A DNA stretch of 54,473 bases from Dehalococcoidia bacterium (GTDB taxonomy: Bacteria > Chloroflexota > Dehalococcoidia > Lucifugimonadales > UBA3495). The position numbers and the translations under genes were made by a program. The stretch covers positions 1 through 54,473 of the forward strand of contig SHYG01000003.1 of the NCBI GenBank assembly GCA_009692925.1, given 5' to 3'. Below are positions 37,846 through 46,445 of the stretch, one piece after another (the stretch's first letter is position 1; every line of letters begins with the position of its first letter). Below the pieces are notes generated by a model that was not told where the DNA came from, searched no databases, and worked only from the letters and a program-made list of their open reading frames with translations.

Positions 37846-38832
37846 TTAGTACAGGTGGCAGGACACCTCGTGCTGCGGTTTCAGCTCCTTCAGCACTGGC
37901 AGCTCCTTGGAGCAGCGGTCCAGCACAAAGGGGCAGCGCGGGTGGAAGGCGCATCCGGAGGGCGGGTTCAGCGGCGAGGGTATCTCCCCGCTGAGCACAA
38001 TGTCCTCCCGCTGGATGTCCGGGTGGCTGGGAAGCGCCGCCGAGATGAGGGCCTTGGTGTAAGGGTGCATGGGGTTGGTGAACAACTCGTGGGTGGGGGC
38101 TGTCTCCACAATCTTCCCCAGATACATTACTCCCACATTGTGGCTCATGTAGCGCACGGTAGCCAGGTTGTGAGCAATCAGCAGGTAGGCCACCCCGTAA
38201 CGTTCCTGCAGGTCTCGCAGCAGGTTCATGATCTGAGCGCGGATGGACACGTCCAGGGCCGACACCGGCTCGTCCAGCACGATGAGCTTGGGCTGTAAAG
38301 ACAGCGCCCGGGCAATGGCGATGCGCTGGCGCTGGCCGCCGCTGAATTCGTGGGGATAGTAATCCCCCTGGAAGCTGTGCAGCCCCACCTCCTCCAGCAG
38401 GGACTCCAGCTTCTCCTTGGCCTCCCCCTTGCTCAGCTTCCGGTTGGTGAGCAGCGGCTCCATGATGATGGAGCCAACCCGCATCCGGGGGTTCAGGGAG
38501 CTCCAGGGGTCCTGAAACACCGCCTGCACCGAGGCCCGGTACTCGCGGTATTGCTCTGAACGAAGGGTCGCTAGGTCATTCCCTTGGAACTTGATGATTC
38601 CGGCGGTGGGCTTCTCCACCTGCAGAATCATCCTGGCGGTGGTGGTCTTGCCGCAGCCCGACTCTCCCACTAGGCTGAAGGTTTCACCCTGCTTGATTTC
38701 GAAACTCACGCCATCCACCGCTTTGACGTGGCCGATGGTCGTCCTAACCACTACCCCTTTGGACACCGGGAAATACTTCTGAGCATTTTCCACCGAGATT
38801 ACCGCGGAGGTGGCCGCCCCATTCTGACTCAT
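37846..38832 (-). CDS. dppF: Peptide/nickel-type ABC importer ATPase (DppF/OppF-like)
   Basis: The second ATPase of a family 5 importer, 328 residues. Walker A GESGCGKTT (about 55-63), Q-loop AVFQDPWSSLNPRM, signature FSGGQRQRIAIARAL, Walker B LIVLDEPVSALDVS, and the C-terminal oligopeptide domain with CAFHPRCPFVLDRCSKELP, whose cysteines can hold an iron-sulfur cluster in relatives. The ATG overlaps the dppD stop (ATGA). It is the last gene of the unit, ending before palindrome P5. Confidence 0.93.
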   Translation of the reverse strand: MSQNGAATSAVISVENAQKYFPVSKGVVVRTTIGHVKAVDGVSFEIKQGETFSLVGESGCGKTTTARMILQVEKPTAGIIKFQGNDLATLRSEQYREYRASVQAVFQDPWSSLNPRMRVGSIIMEPLLTNRKLSKGEAKEKLESLLEEVGLHSFQGDYYPHEFSGGQRQRIAIARALSLQPKLIVLDEPVSALDVSIRAQIMNLLRDLQERYGVAYLLIAHNLATVRYMSHNVGVMYLGKIVETAPTHELFTNPMHPYTKALISAALPSHPDIQREDIVLSGEIPSPLNPPSGCAFHPRCPFVLDRCSKELPVLKELKPQHEVSCHLY

Positions 38833-39803
38833 ATTAACTTCCAGCAGTGGGCATGATGATTTTCGCCCACCGTCACCGACGTAGGATACTCATGCAGGCA
38901 CCGATCGAAGACATAAGGGCATCGGGGAGCGAAGGGGCACCCGACGGGCAGCTTGTCCAGTGCCGGTGGCTGCCCTTCAATGGCGTACAGCTTGTCCACC
39001 TCTTCATCCACGTTGGGCACGGAGCGCATCAGCGCCTCGGTGTAGGGGTGAGACGGTTTGTTGAACAGGTCCCGCACTGGGGCGAACTCCACCATCTTCC
39101 CGGCGTACATCACCGCCACCCGGTCGCACATCTTGGCCACAATGCCAAAGTCGTGAGTGATGAAGATGATGGATAGGCCAGTGTCTTTCTGAAGCTCCCG
39201 GAGGAGCTGTAGGTACTGATACTGGATCGTGGCATCCAGGGAGGTAGTGGCCTCGTCGGCGATGAGCACCTTGGGCGACCCCGAGATGGCGATAGCCCCC
39301 ACCACGCGCTGGCGCATGCCGCCGCTCATCTGGTGGGGGTAGTTGCCGATGCGGGTTTCCGGGGAGGCAATCTTCACCTTGGACAGCAGGTCAATTGCCC
39401 GTTCCTTTAATCCGTGTCCGCGCGCGTCTTCCCGCATCCGCAGGGTTTCAATCAGCTGGTTGCCCACGGTGTACACCGGGTTCAGGGAGGTCATGGGGTC
39501 CTGCAGGATCATGCAAATCTTGCGCCCCCGGATCTGCCGCATCTCCGAGTTGGACTTTTGCAGCAGGTCCTCCCCGTCCAGCAGCACCTTGCCGCCCACG
39601 GTCTTCCCCGCGGGTTTGGGCACCAGCCCCATGATGGACAGGGCGGTCATGCTCTTGCCGCTGCCCGACTCCCCCACTATTCCGAGGGTTTCTCCTGGCA
39701 TCAGTGAGAAACTCACCCCGTCCACCGCCTTTACGACGCCGGTGCGGGTGTAGAAATAGGTCCTCAGGTCTTGTACTTCCAGAACCGGCGCTTGTTTAGC
39801 CAA
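38829..39803 (-). CDS. dppD: Peptide/nickel-type ABC importer ATPase (DppD/OppD-like)
   Basis: The first ATPase of the importer, 324 residues: LEVQDLRTYFYTRTGVVKAV at the start, Walker A GESGSGKS, Q-loop MILQDPMTSLNPVYT, signature MSGGMRQRVVGAIAI, Walker B VLIADEATTSLDATIQ and the C-terminal CPFAPRCPYVFDRCLHEYP cysteine segment. Translation appears to begin at TTG 39803, since MAKQAPVLEVQDL aligns with the family and GGAGGAG lies about 11 bases upstream. It overlaps dppF by four bases. Confidence 0.92.
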   Translation of the reverse strand: MAKQAPVLEVQDLRTYFYTRTGVVKAVDGVSFSLMPGETLGIVGESGSGKSMTALSIMGLVPKPAGKTVGGKVLLDGEDLLQKSNSEMRQIRGRKICMILQDPMTSLNPVYTVGNQLIETLRMREDARGHGLKERAIDLLSKVKIASPETRIGNYPHQMSGGMRQRVVGAIAISGSPKVLIADEATTSLDATIQYQYLQLLRELQKDTGLSIIFITHDFGIVAKMCDRVAVMYAGKMVEFAPVRDLFNKPSHPYTEALMRSVPNVDEEVDKLYAIEGQPPALDKLPVGCPFAPRCPYVFDRCLHEYPTSVTVGENHHAHCWKLI

Positions 39804-39824
39804 GGTGTAATTCTCCTCCGCCGG

Positions 39825-40748
39825 CTAGGCTCGCCGGAGCTTGGGGTCCATCGTGTCGCGCATCCAGTCGCCGAAGAAGTTGAACGCCAGCACCACTATG
39901 GTGATGGCCAGACCGGGCAGCAGGGACAGCCACCACACGTCCACGATAACCGTGCGTCCCTCGGCCACCATGATGCCCCACGCGGCTTCACCCGGCGGCA
40001 ACCCCAAGCCCAGGAAGCTCAGGGAGGCCTCCAGGAGAATTACCTGGCCGATCTGCAGGCTGGTGATGACCAACAGGGTGTTGACGATGTTGGGGAAAAT
40101 GTGCCGGGCAATAATCATGTGGGCGGATACCCCGGCGATCTTCGCCTGGGTGACGAAGTCCAACTCCCGGATGGCGAGCACGTCGCCCCGGATCATGCGG
40201 GCGAACCTGGCCCACACTGTGAGCATCACCGCCAGCACAATGTTCAGCATGCCAGCTCCCAGGAGCACCACAATGATCATGGCCACCAGGATGGTGGGGA
40301 ATCCCAGCGCGGCGTCGGCGAAGCGCATGACCAGCGCGTCCACCCACTTGCCACGGTACCCGGCAATCAGCCCCAGCGTGGTGCCCACCACCATGCCGAA
40401 GCTCAGCGCCACCAGGCTAATCAACACGCTGGTGCGGGCGCCGTAGATCAGGCGGCTCAGCATATCCCGGCCCATGACGTCGGTGCCCAGGGGATGGCTC
40501 CAACTGTAGTTGGCGTCTGCCCCGCCAAAAAACTCGCTGATAACTGCTGGCGACATCCGGGCTTCAAGCATGTTGATCTCGCGTGGATCGACAGACGTCA
40601 GCACTTCGGCAAAGATCGCGCAGATGACCAGCGTTGACACGATGGCCACGGGAATCCAGGGCAGCTTTAGCCGGCGGGTCTTGGTCCGCATTTGCCTTAG
40701 CCAGCCGGGCCGTGTTGCAGTAGTTGTGACACTAGTCACGGCAGCCAT
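39825..40748 (-). CDS. dppC: Peptide/nickel-type ABC importer permease (DppC/OppC-like)
   Basis: A 307-residue inner-membrane permease. Residues 30-60 form the first helix (IPVAIVSTLVICAIFAEVLT); SHPLGTDVMGRDMLSRLIYG is the classic OppC extracytoplasmic motif; five more helices and the EAA loop (EASLSFLGLGLPPGEAAWG) follow. The C-terminus FNFFGDWMRDTMDPKLR is diagnostic. The ATG has GGAGGGAAC just upstream. It lies 21 bases before the TTG of dppD and after dppB in the same operon. Confidence 0.93.
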   Translation of the reverse strand: MAAVTSVTTTATRPGWLRQMRTKTRRLKLPWIPVAIVSTLVICAIFAEVLTSVDPREINMLEARMSPAVISEFFGGADANYSWSHPLGTDVMGRDMLSRLIYGARTSVLISLVALSFGMVVGTTLGLIAGYRGKWVDALVMRFADAALGFPTILVAMIIVVLLGAGMLNIVLAVMLTVWARFARMIRGDVLAIRELDFVTQAKIAGVSAHMIIARHIFPNIVNTLLVITSLQIGQVILLEASLSFLGLGLPPGEAAWGIMVAEGRTVIVDVWWLSLLPGLAITIVVLAFNFFGDWMRDTMDPKLRRA

Positions 40749-40769
40749 AGTTCCCTCCGCACCAGTTAT

Positions 40770-41687
40770 CTACTCGTACCGAATCTTGGGATTAACATAA
40801 GCGTAAAGGATGTCCACCAGCAGGGCCGTGAGAATGTAGAAGAGTCCGGCAGCCAGCACCGTGGCCTGCACGATGGGGAAGTCACGGGTTTGGATCCCCT
40901 GGAGCATCAGGCGCCCAATGCCGGGCCAGGCAAACACCACCTCCACCGCCACCGAGCCGTTGAGCAACCCGGCCAGAGTCAGCCCGGAGAAGGTCAGTAG
41001 GGGAATGATGGCGTTCTTAAGTGCGTGTTTGAAGATGACCAGCCGCTCCGACAGTCCCTTGACCCGGGCGAACTTAACATACTCGCTGTCCAGAACCTCC
41101 AGCATGCTGGAGCGGCCCAGGCGCACCATGCCTGCCATGGCGGCCCAGCCCAGCACAAAGGAGGGCAATACGAAATGATCCAAGCCCCCTCTGCCGAAGG
41201 TCGGCAGCCAGCCCAGGATGGCCCCAAAGAGCAGGATTAGCATGATGGCGATCCAGAATCCGGGCGTGGCAATGCCCAATACGGCGAAGAACTTGGCGAA
41301 CATGTCAATGGGAGTGTCGCGTTTCACCGCGGACACGATGCCCAGGGGGATTCCCACCACCAGCGCAATGAGGAAGGCAGCGGAGGCTAGCTGCAACGTT
41401 GCGGGGAACCGCTCCATCAGCACCTCCCGGGCGGAACGGCCCAGGATGTGCGACTTGCCGAAATCGGCCCGCACCACGTCGCCCATGAAGTCAATGTACT
41501 GGATGTACAAGGGGCGGTCCAACCCCAGGTTCTTCTTGAGCTGTTCGTACTCGGTGCGTCCGGCCTCAGACCCCAGCAGGTACTGGGCTGGGTCGCCCGT
41601 AAGGTGGACGCTGAGGAAGATGGCCAGGCTCAAAATCCACAGTGTGAACAGCGCCTGAATGCCCCTGAACAGGATGTACCGCTGCAT
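40770..41687 (-). CDS. dppB: Peptide/nickel-type ABC importer permease (DppB/OppB-like)
   Basis: A 305-residue permease. It starts MQRYILFRGIQALFTLWILS with the first helix, has DPAQYLLGSEAGRTEYEQLK and LGLDRPLYIQY in the periplasmic loop, FPATLQLASAAFLIALVVGI, the EAA-loop region GLSERLVIFKHALKNAIIPL and a late VFAWPGIGRLMLQGIQTRDF, all OppB hallmarks. ATG 41687 has AGAGGTG five bases ahead; GTG 41693 would add two residues. A 415-base gap separates it from the upstream binding-protein gene, so it may have a promoter of its own. Confidence 0.93.
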   Translation of the reverse strand: MQRYILFRGIQALFTLWILSLAIFLSVHLTGDPAQYLLGSEAGRTEYEQLKKNLGLDRPLYIQYIDFMGDVVRADFGKSHILGRSAREVLMERFPATLQLASAAFLIALVVGIPLGIVSAVKRDTPIDMFAKFFAVLGIATPGFWIAIMLILLFGAILGWLPTFGRGGLDHFVLPSFVLGWAAMAGMVRLGRSSMLEVLDSEYVKFARVKGLSERLVIFKHALKNAIIPLLTFSGLTLAGLLNGSVAVEVVFAWPGIGRLMLQGIQTRDFPIVQATVLAAGLFYILTALLVDILYAYVNPKIRYE

Positions 41688-41693
41688 ATCCAC

Positions 41694-42057
41694 CTCTGAG
41701 TCTGACTGCGCCGAAGCGCCTGCTGGGGCTACATGTCTGCTGCCCCAGGCCTATCTGCTGTGGTTTCTGTAAGTAACCTGCTCCAATTGGTCGCTGAACG
41801 CCAGGTAATCCACTATTAGCCAACCGGCGAGGGTACCGTAACTGTGACGCCGTTCCCCGGGAACCGCCCCTGGGCGGGTACAACCCAGGAATGCTGCTCA
41901 GCTAGGCCAGCCATGCCTCCCACGGGTAGCCATGGCGTGGCTGCGGCCTCAGTCACCGTGCTGTTCCAACTACTGGCAGACCGTAAAACTTAAGGACAGC
42001 ATCAAGTTTGATTGATACTATCATCTGGGGCCAATCATGTCAATTTGGCGGGGGTTC
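41694..42057. other. Intergenic gap between dppB and the first binding-protein gene
   Basis: No gene is supported on either strand. The right part (about 41985-42030) is AT-rich and could hold a minus-strand promoter for dppBCDF, though I cannot place a convincing -35/-10 pair. A GC-rich inverted segment (GGGAACCGCCCCTGGGCGGG, about 41859-41878) is the only other visible structure. Confidence 0.4.
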
Positions 42058-42097
42058 CCGGCGCAGGCGCCCGCGGTTATCCTGGCGCCTGCGCCGG
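42058..42097 (-). terminator. Hairpin after the first binding-protein gene
   Basis: CCGGCGCAGGCGCC (42058-42071) and GGCGCCTGCGCCGG (42084-42097) form a perfect 14-base stem with a 12-base loop, 12 bases past the stop codon. There is no clean T tract on the minus strand, so it may attenuate rather than end the transcript before dppB. Confidence 0.6.
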
Positions 42098-42108
42098 AAG
42101 TCGTCGCG

Positions 42109-43866
42109 CTACTTCAGCGTGATGCCATAAATGTTGGATGGATAGAAGGCCAGCGGGTAGGGCGTCCAGGCGGTGACCCGCGGTCCCACGGCCCAGGGGA
42201 TGTTTATGTAACCGATGCCCAGCTCGTAAGACTCATCCCTGCCGCGCTTGGCCAGGATGTTGTTCTGCTTCTGCCGCTCCACCGGCTCTACCACACCCAG
42301 GGCCATGCCGGTCAGATCAAACAGGTCCTGCGTCTGGTGCAGCCTGGCCCCGTGGGTGGGGCTGCCGTAGGAGGGCAGCCACACGCTGGACTTATCCAGG
42401 CCGGCCTCATTGTCCCGCCACAGTATCTGCCCGTGGAGGGCGTCGGTGAGGGTGTCCCGCTTCAGGGCGGCCTCGTCGCCGACTTTCACCTCCACGTCCA
42501 ACCCCAGCTCCTTGCGCCAGAAATCGGCGGCAAGCTGGGCTGACTCCGGCAGGAAGGGCATGGCGGTGGACACCCAAGTGTTGACCGTCAGCTTGCCAAA
42601 GCCCTGGCCGTTGGGGTAGCCGGCCTGGGCCAGCAACTGCTTGGCCTTGGCCACGTCCTGGGGCCATACGTCCAGGTCCTTGCTGTACCCGATGGTGCTG
42701 GGCGTGATGTGGGCCCATCCCTTGGTCTGGAACACCTCCGGGCCGCCAAAGAGCTTGTCCCGGATGATGTTCTTGTCAATGGCGTAGTCCAGAGCCTGGC
42801 GCACTTCCTTCTTGCTGCAAGGGTTTGCGGTCTTGTAGCAGCCCAGCAGCATCACCCGCATGTACAGGCCTTCAGGGCCGAAGACCAGGCGGCCGCCGCC
42901 GGCCTCCACCTGCTTCTTGGTGGCCAGGCTGGCGGGGGCGATGTCCGCATCGCCGGCGCGAATGGCGGCCACCCTGGTGGCTTCCTCTGGCACCAGCCGA
43001 AGGTCCAAGCTCTTGAACTTGGGCCGGCGGTCTTCGGGCAGGCCGTTCTTGGTCTGGTAGTAGTAGTCCTCAAACCGCTCAAAGGCCATCACCTCGGCGG
43101 GCACGTGTTTCATCAGGGTGAAGGGGCCGGAGCTGACGGGCTTCTTGTCGTAGGCCTCTTCCTGGGCGGTGTCGTGGACCTTGGGCCGCTTGGGGTTCAC
43201 TCCGTACCAGTTGCCTGCCGCCTCCGACACGTAGGCCCCGGCGAAGCCGGCGTTGCCCTGGGTGAAGTTAATGGCAACCTGGTTTGGCTGGGGCTGGGTG
43301 ATGCTGCCCACGGTCCGGGCCAGGGACTGGGCGCTGCTCTGGGTGACCCGCTCCGCCGCGGAGCCGGACTCATCCTTGCCCCAGTAGTGCATGAAGGTCC
43401 ACCACACGTCCTGGGCGGTGATGGCGCTGCCGTCGTGGAACTTGCCGCCCTCCCGGATGGTGAAGATCCAGGTCTTGCCGTCGGGGGAGACGTCCCACTT
43501 GGAGGCGATGCCGGGGATTAGCTCGGTCTTCTCGTTAGTGGCTATAAGGTATCCCTGGAGAAACCGGGCGAAGTTGTTGCCCCCGCCCACGGCATAGTTG
43601 TAGGTGAACCGTTCGTTGCCGACGCCGGCGGTCATGAAGGTCAGCTTGCCGGGGTTGACTGTCGGAGCCGCGGGCGCTGTGATGGATTTGGGCATGGCTG
43701 TGGGGGCGCCAGGGCCAGTAGCGGGCGCCGCCACAGTGGGGTTGGCTGCCGGCGCCGGCGGAGCGGCGGCGCCGCAGCCTACCGCCAGCAGCAGTAGAAG
43801 TAGTAGCGGGGTCAAGAGAGTCAACCCCAAGAAAAGTTTGCGCTGATGAGTCCTGGTATACCGCAT
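42109..43866 (-). CDS. Family 5 solute-binding lipoprotein, paralogue 1
   Basis: A 585-residue extracytoplasmic binding protein of the peptide/nickel group. The signal peptide ends in lipobox LAVGC with C31 lipidated, followed by a Pro/Ala/Thr linker to about 75. Family blocks are GKTWIFTIREGGKFHDGSAI, LDLRLVPEEATRVAAIRAGD, ASLATKKQVEAGGGRLVFGP, KEVRQALDYAIDKNIIRDKL and AKQLLAQAGYPNGQGFGKL. The ATG at 43866 has AGGAGG eight bases upstream; a longer in-frame extension reaches 43977 but has no signal-peptide character. It is close to the next paralogue and precedes dppB, so both probably feed the same permease. Confidence 0.93.
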   Translation of the reverse strand: MRYTRTHQRKLFLGLTLLTPLLLLLLLAVGCGAAAPPAPAANPTVAAPATGPGAPTAMPKSITAPAAPTVNPGKLTFMTAGVGNERFTYNYAVGGGNNFARFLQGYLIATNEKTELIPGIASKWDVSPDGKTWIFTIREGGKFHDGSAITAQDVWWTFMHYWGKDESGSAAERVTQSSAQSLARTVGSITQPQPNQVAINFTQGNAGFAGAYVSEAAGNWYGVNPKRPKVHDTAQEEAYDKKPVSSGPFTLMKHVPAEVMAFERFEDYYYQTKNGLPEDRRPKFKSLDLRLVPEEATRVAAIRAGDADIAPASLATKKQVEAGGGRLVFGPEGLYMRVMLLGCYKTANPCSKKEVRQALDYAIDKNIIRDKLFGGPEVFQTKGWAHITPSTIGYSKDLDVWPQDVAKAKQLLAQAGYPNGQGFGKLTVNTWVSTAMPFLPESAQLAADFWRKELGLDVEVKVGDEAALKRDTLTDALHGQILWRDNEAGLDKSSVWLPSYGSPTHGARLHQTQDLFDLTGMALGVVEPVERQKQNNILAKRGRDESYELGIGYINIPWAVGPRVTAWTPYPLAFYPSNIYGITLK

Positions 43867-43977
43867 GGACAAGTCCTCCTCTATACATACATTTATCAAC
43901 ATACATTTATCATTTTCGGCAATTTGCCCGGTTCCTAATTGATTGAGAACGGCAGGGGCTTGCCCCCCGGCCATCAA

Positions 43978-44013
43978 ATTGCAGGGGGGGCAAGCAACGG
44001 CCCCCCCTGCAAT
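43978..44013. repeat. Hairpin with G7/C7 arms upstream of the binding-protein gene
   Basis: ATTGCAGGGGGGG (43978-43990) pairs with CCCCCCCTGCAAT (44001-44013). A neighbouring GGGGCTTGCCCCCC at about 43955-43968 gives extra folding options. It lies about 110 bases before the start codon of paralogue 1. Confidence 0.7.
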
Positions 44014-44300
44014 CCATCACAAAATCAGCCTCCTGCGCCGCCGACCGGCCAGTGGATGGTTACGGCTCTAATAGCGTTAAATACCATGTTTTACGCCATA
44101 GTGTTACGAAAACTCCACTTATAACAGGCAAGCGGCAAAAGTTGTCTGGATGTTAACAGAGCATATGCTGAATGTCAATTATCATGAATTGAGATGAACT
44201 ATTGATATTTTTATTTCTGCCAAGTGTAGGTAATTCTCTAGAAGTGTCATCAACGGGAGACGAAGATATAGGATATAGTAGTGCCCCTTACGGAAAGCAC
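44014..44300. other. AT-rich intergenic segment between the two binding-protein genes
   Basis: No gene is seen. Between about 44080 and 44275 the composition is clearly more AT-rich than the surrounding genes. Minus-strand promoter elements for paralogue 1 probably lie here, but several TATAAT-like words make the choice uncertain. Confidence 0.4.
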
Positions 44301-44339
44301 AACAGTGAGGGGGGCCGTTAATCGGCCCCCCTCACTGTT
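44301..44339 (-). terminator. Hairpin after the second binding-protein gene
   Basis: AACAGTGAGGGGGGCCG (44301-44317) pairs perfectly with CGGCCCCCCTCACTGTT (44323-44339) across TTAAT. It lies about 50 bases past the stop of paralogue 2. The minus-strand sequence after it (GTGCTTTCC) has only a short T run. Confidence 0.65.
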
Positions 44340-44387
44340 GTTCCCGCCGGTTGGACGCCCCCACCCCGGGGGCCGTCCCGCTAGGGA

Positions 44388-46124
44388 CTACTTCAGCACG
44401 ATGGTGTGCAGGCCCGAGGGAAAGAAGGAGAAGGTGAAGGGCTTCCAGGTGGTGACCCGGGGGCCAACGCCCCAGGGGATGTTCACGTAGCCGATGCCCA
44501 ACTCGTAGGACTCGTCCCGTAGCCGCTTGTAGGTGCCGTTGAGGGCGGCGCCGCGCAGGGCCGGATCGGTGACCGCCAAAGTCTTGCTGACCTCGTCAAA
44601 CAGCGATTGGTCATGGTGCGCGCGGTCGCCCTGGTCGGGCGTGCCGTAGCCGGACCGCATGATGCTGGCCCCGTCCATCCGCGCTTCGTTGTCCCGCACG
44701 GTAATCTGGCCGTTCAGCTCTCCGTTGCGCCGGGAGGCGTTAAGGGACGCTTCCTCGCCCACCTTAACTTCCACTTCCAGCCCCAGCTCCCGCCGCCAGG
44801 TGTCGGCCATGAGAGTGGCTGCCTCGGGCATGAAGGGCAGAGACGCCGAGATCCAAGTGTTGACCGTCAGCTTGCCAAAACCCTGGCCGTTGGGGTAGCC
44901 GGCCTCGGTCATGAGCCGCTTGGCCTTGGCCACGTCTTGGGGCCAGGCGTCCAGGTCGGGGCTGTAGCCCAGGGCGCCGGGAGTCACAAACTCCCAGCCC
45001 TTAGTGGAAAATACCTCAGGACCGCCGTAGAGCTTGTCCCGGAGGATGTTCTTGTCCAGGGCGTAGTCCAGGGCCTGACGGACCTTCTTGTCCTTGCAGG
45101 GGTACTTGGTGTAGTTGGCCTCCCAGCAGCCGCTGAGTATGACCCGCATGTACACGCCTTCGGGGCCAAAGACCAGGCGGCCGCCGCCGGCCTCCACCTG
45201 CTTCTTGGTGGCCAGGCTGGCGGGGACGATGTCGGCGTCGCCGGCGCGCAGGGCGGCTACCCGGGTGGCCTCTTCAGGCACCAGCCGCAGGTCCAGGAAC
45301 TTGAAATTGGGCCGCCGGTCTTCCGGCAGGCCGTTCTTGGGCTGATAGTAGAAGTCCTCGAACCGCTCGAAGGACATAACCTCGGCCTGGACATACTTGA
45401 CCAGCTTCATTGGGCCGGCGGCGATGGGGTTGCGATCGTAAGCAGCCGCCTCGGCCTCGTCGTTCAGGGTGGCCCGCTTGGGTATGATCAGGCCGAGCCA
45501 GTTGGGGCCGGCTTCCGCCAGCAGGCCGGAGGGCACTCCTGAGTCCACGTTCTTGGTGGTCATGCTGACCTTATTGGGACCGGTCTGCTCAATCTTTGCC
45601 GCGTTGCGGGCGGCGGCCTGACCGGTGGTGCCCTTGTTGTAGGCCAGACTCTCCGCGCCCCATTCGTGGTTCATGCTCCAGGCGATGTCGGCGGCGGTGA
45701 GGGGTGAGCCGTCGTGGAACTTGACGCCGTCCCGGACGGTAATGGTCCAGGTCTTGCCATCGGCGGAGATGCTCCAGTCGGTGGCGATGCCCGGGGTCAT
45801 GGTGCCGTTGGGGTTCGCCGCGATGGGGAACCCGTGCAGGATGCGAGCGTACTGGTTGCTGGTGCCGGTGCCAGAGTAAACATAGTCGAACCGGCCGGCG
45901 CCCCAATTGCCCACCATCATGGTGAGCTTGCCGGGGTTGACTGTCGGGGCTACCGGGGCGGTGGTGACCCCGGGCTTCGCTGTGGCGCCGGGGGCCGGCG
46001 CAGTAGTGGCACTAGGCACGGCGGTGGTGGCGGCGCCGCAGGCCACTGCCAATAGCAGCAATGATGCCACACCGGCGCTGAAGGTGTAGTGGAGCAGTGA
46101 CCTGAGCCGGGAGATTGATCGCAT
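44388..46124 (-). CDS. Family 5 solute-binding lipoprotein, paralogue 2
   Basis: A 578-residue binding protein. The signal peptide ends LLLLAVAC (C29), followed by a Thr/Ala/Pro linker. It shares long near-identical segments with paralogue 1, for example EATRVAALRAGDADIVPASL and TKKQVEAGGGRLVFGPEGVY, while the domain that contacts substrate differs more. The ATG at 46124 has AGGAG four bases upstream (AGGAGAACTATG). It is first in the transcriptional order before paralogue 1 and dppBCDF. The pair looks like a tandem duplication that may widen substrate range. Confidence 0.93.
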   Translation of the reverse strand: MRSISRLRSLLHYTFSAGVASLLLLAVACGAATTAVPSATTAPAPGATAKPGVTTAPVAPTVNPGKLTMMVGNWGAGRFDYVYSGTGTSNQYARILHGFPIAANPNGTMTPGIATDWSISADGKTWTITVRDGVKFHDGSPLTAADIAWSMNHEWGAESLAYNKGTTGQAAARNAAKIEQTGPNKVSMTTKNVDSGVPSGLLAEAGPNWLGLIIPKRATLNDEAEAAAYDRNPIAAGPMKLVKYVQAEVMSFERFEDFYYQPKNGLPEDRRPNFKFLDLRLVPEEATRVAALRAGDADIVPASLATKKQVEAGGGRLVFGPEGVYMRVILSGCWEANYTKYPCKDKKVRQALDYALDKNILRDKLYGGPEVFSTKGWEFVTPGALGYSPDLDAWPQDVAKAKRLMTEAGYPNGQGFGKLTVNTWISASLPFMPEAATLMADTWRRELGLEVEVKVGEEASLNASRRNGELNGQITVRDNEARMDGASIMRSGYGTPDQGDRAHHDQSLFDEVSKTLAVTDPALRGAALNGTYKRLRDESYELGIGYVNIPWGVGPRVTTWKPFTFSFFPSGLHTIVLK

Positions 46125-46445
46125 AGTTCTCCTTGTGAGATTAAATATAGTCGCTTTTCGTTGCATTATCGCTGAAGTAATGCAGCTTTAGCCCGAAATG
46201 CTCCGAATTGCATTGTGGGAAGGTTAGCATGGCGGGTGTCCCGTGTCAATAAGCATACATGGCCGGAATCCGCCTAACTGCGCCGGGAACATCGCCGTCC
46301 GGCGCCGGCTACCCCACAAGCCCGGTAAGGCTGGGTCTTAATTGAGTTAGCGCCCCAAACCGACTGGCGGCTGCTGGAATTAAAATACGGTGTTGGATAC
46401 AATGATAGCTGGGGCAGTTGCACCCTGATCGCACGGAGGCCGGCA
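46125..46445. other. Divergent intergenic region
   Basis: This 321-base gap separates paralogue 2 (minus) from the hydroxyacid dehydrogenase (plus). A TACAAT at about 46396-46401 may be the -10 of the dehydrogenase. TATATT (minus strand, about 46150-46145) may be the -10 of the binding-protein gene. No gene or further repeat was recognised. Confidence 0.35.

Noticed and set aside
33897..37954. Two long minus-strand open frames (579 and 673 codons) opposite the ABC exporter genes
   Set aside because: They are shadows of well-conserved ABC transporter coding sequence, with no homology-like content of their own.
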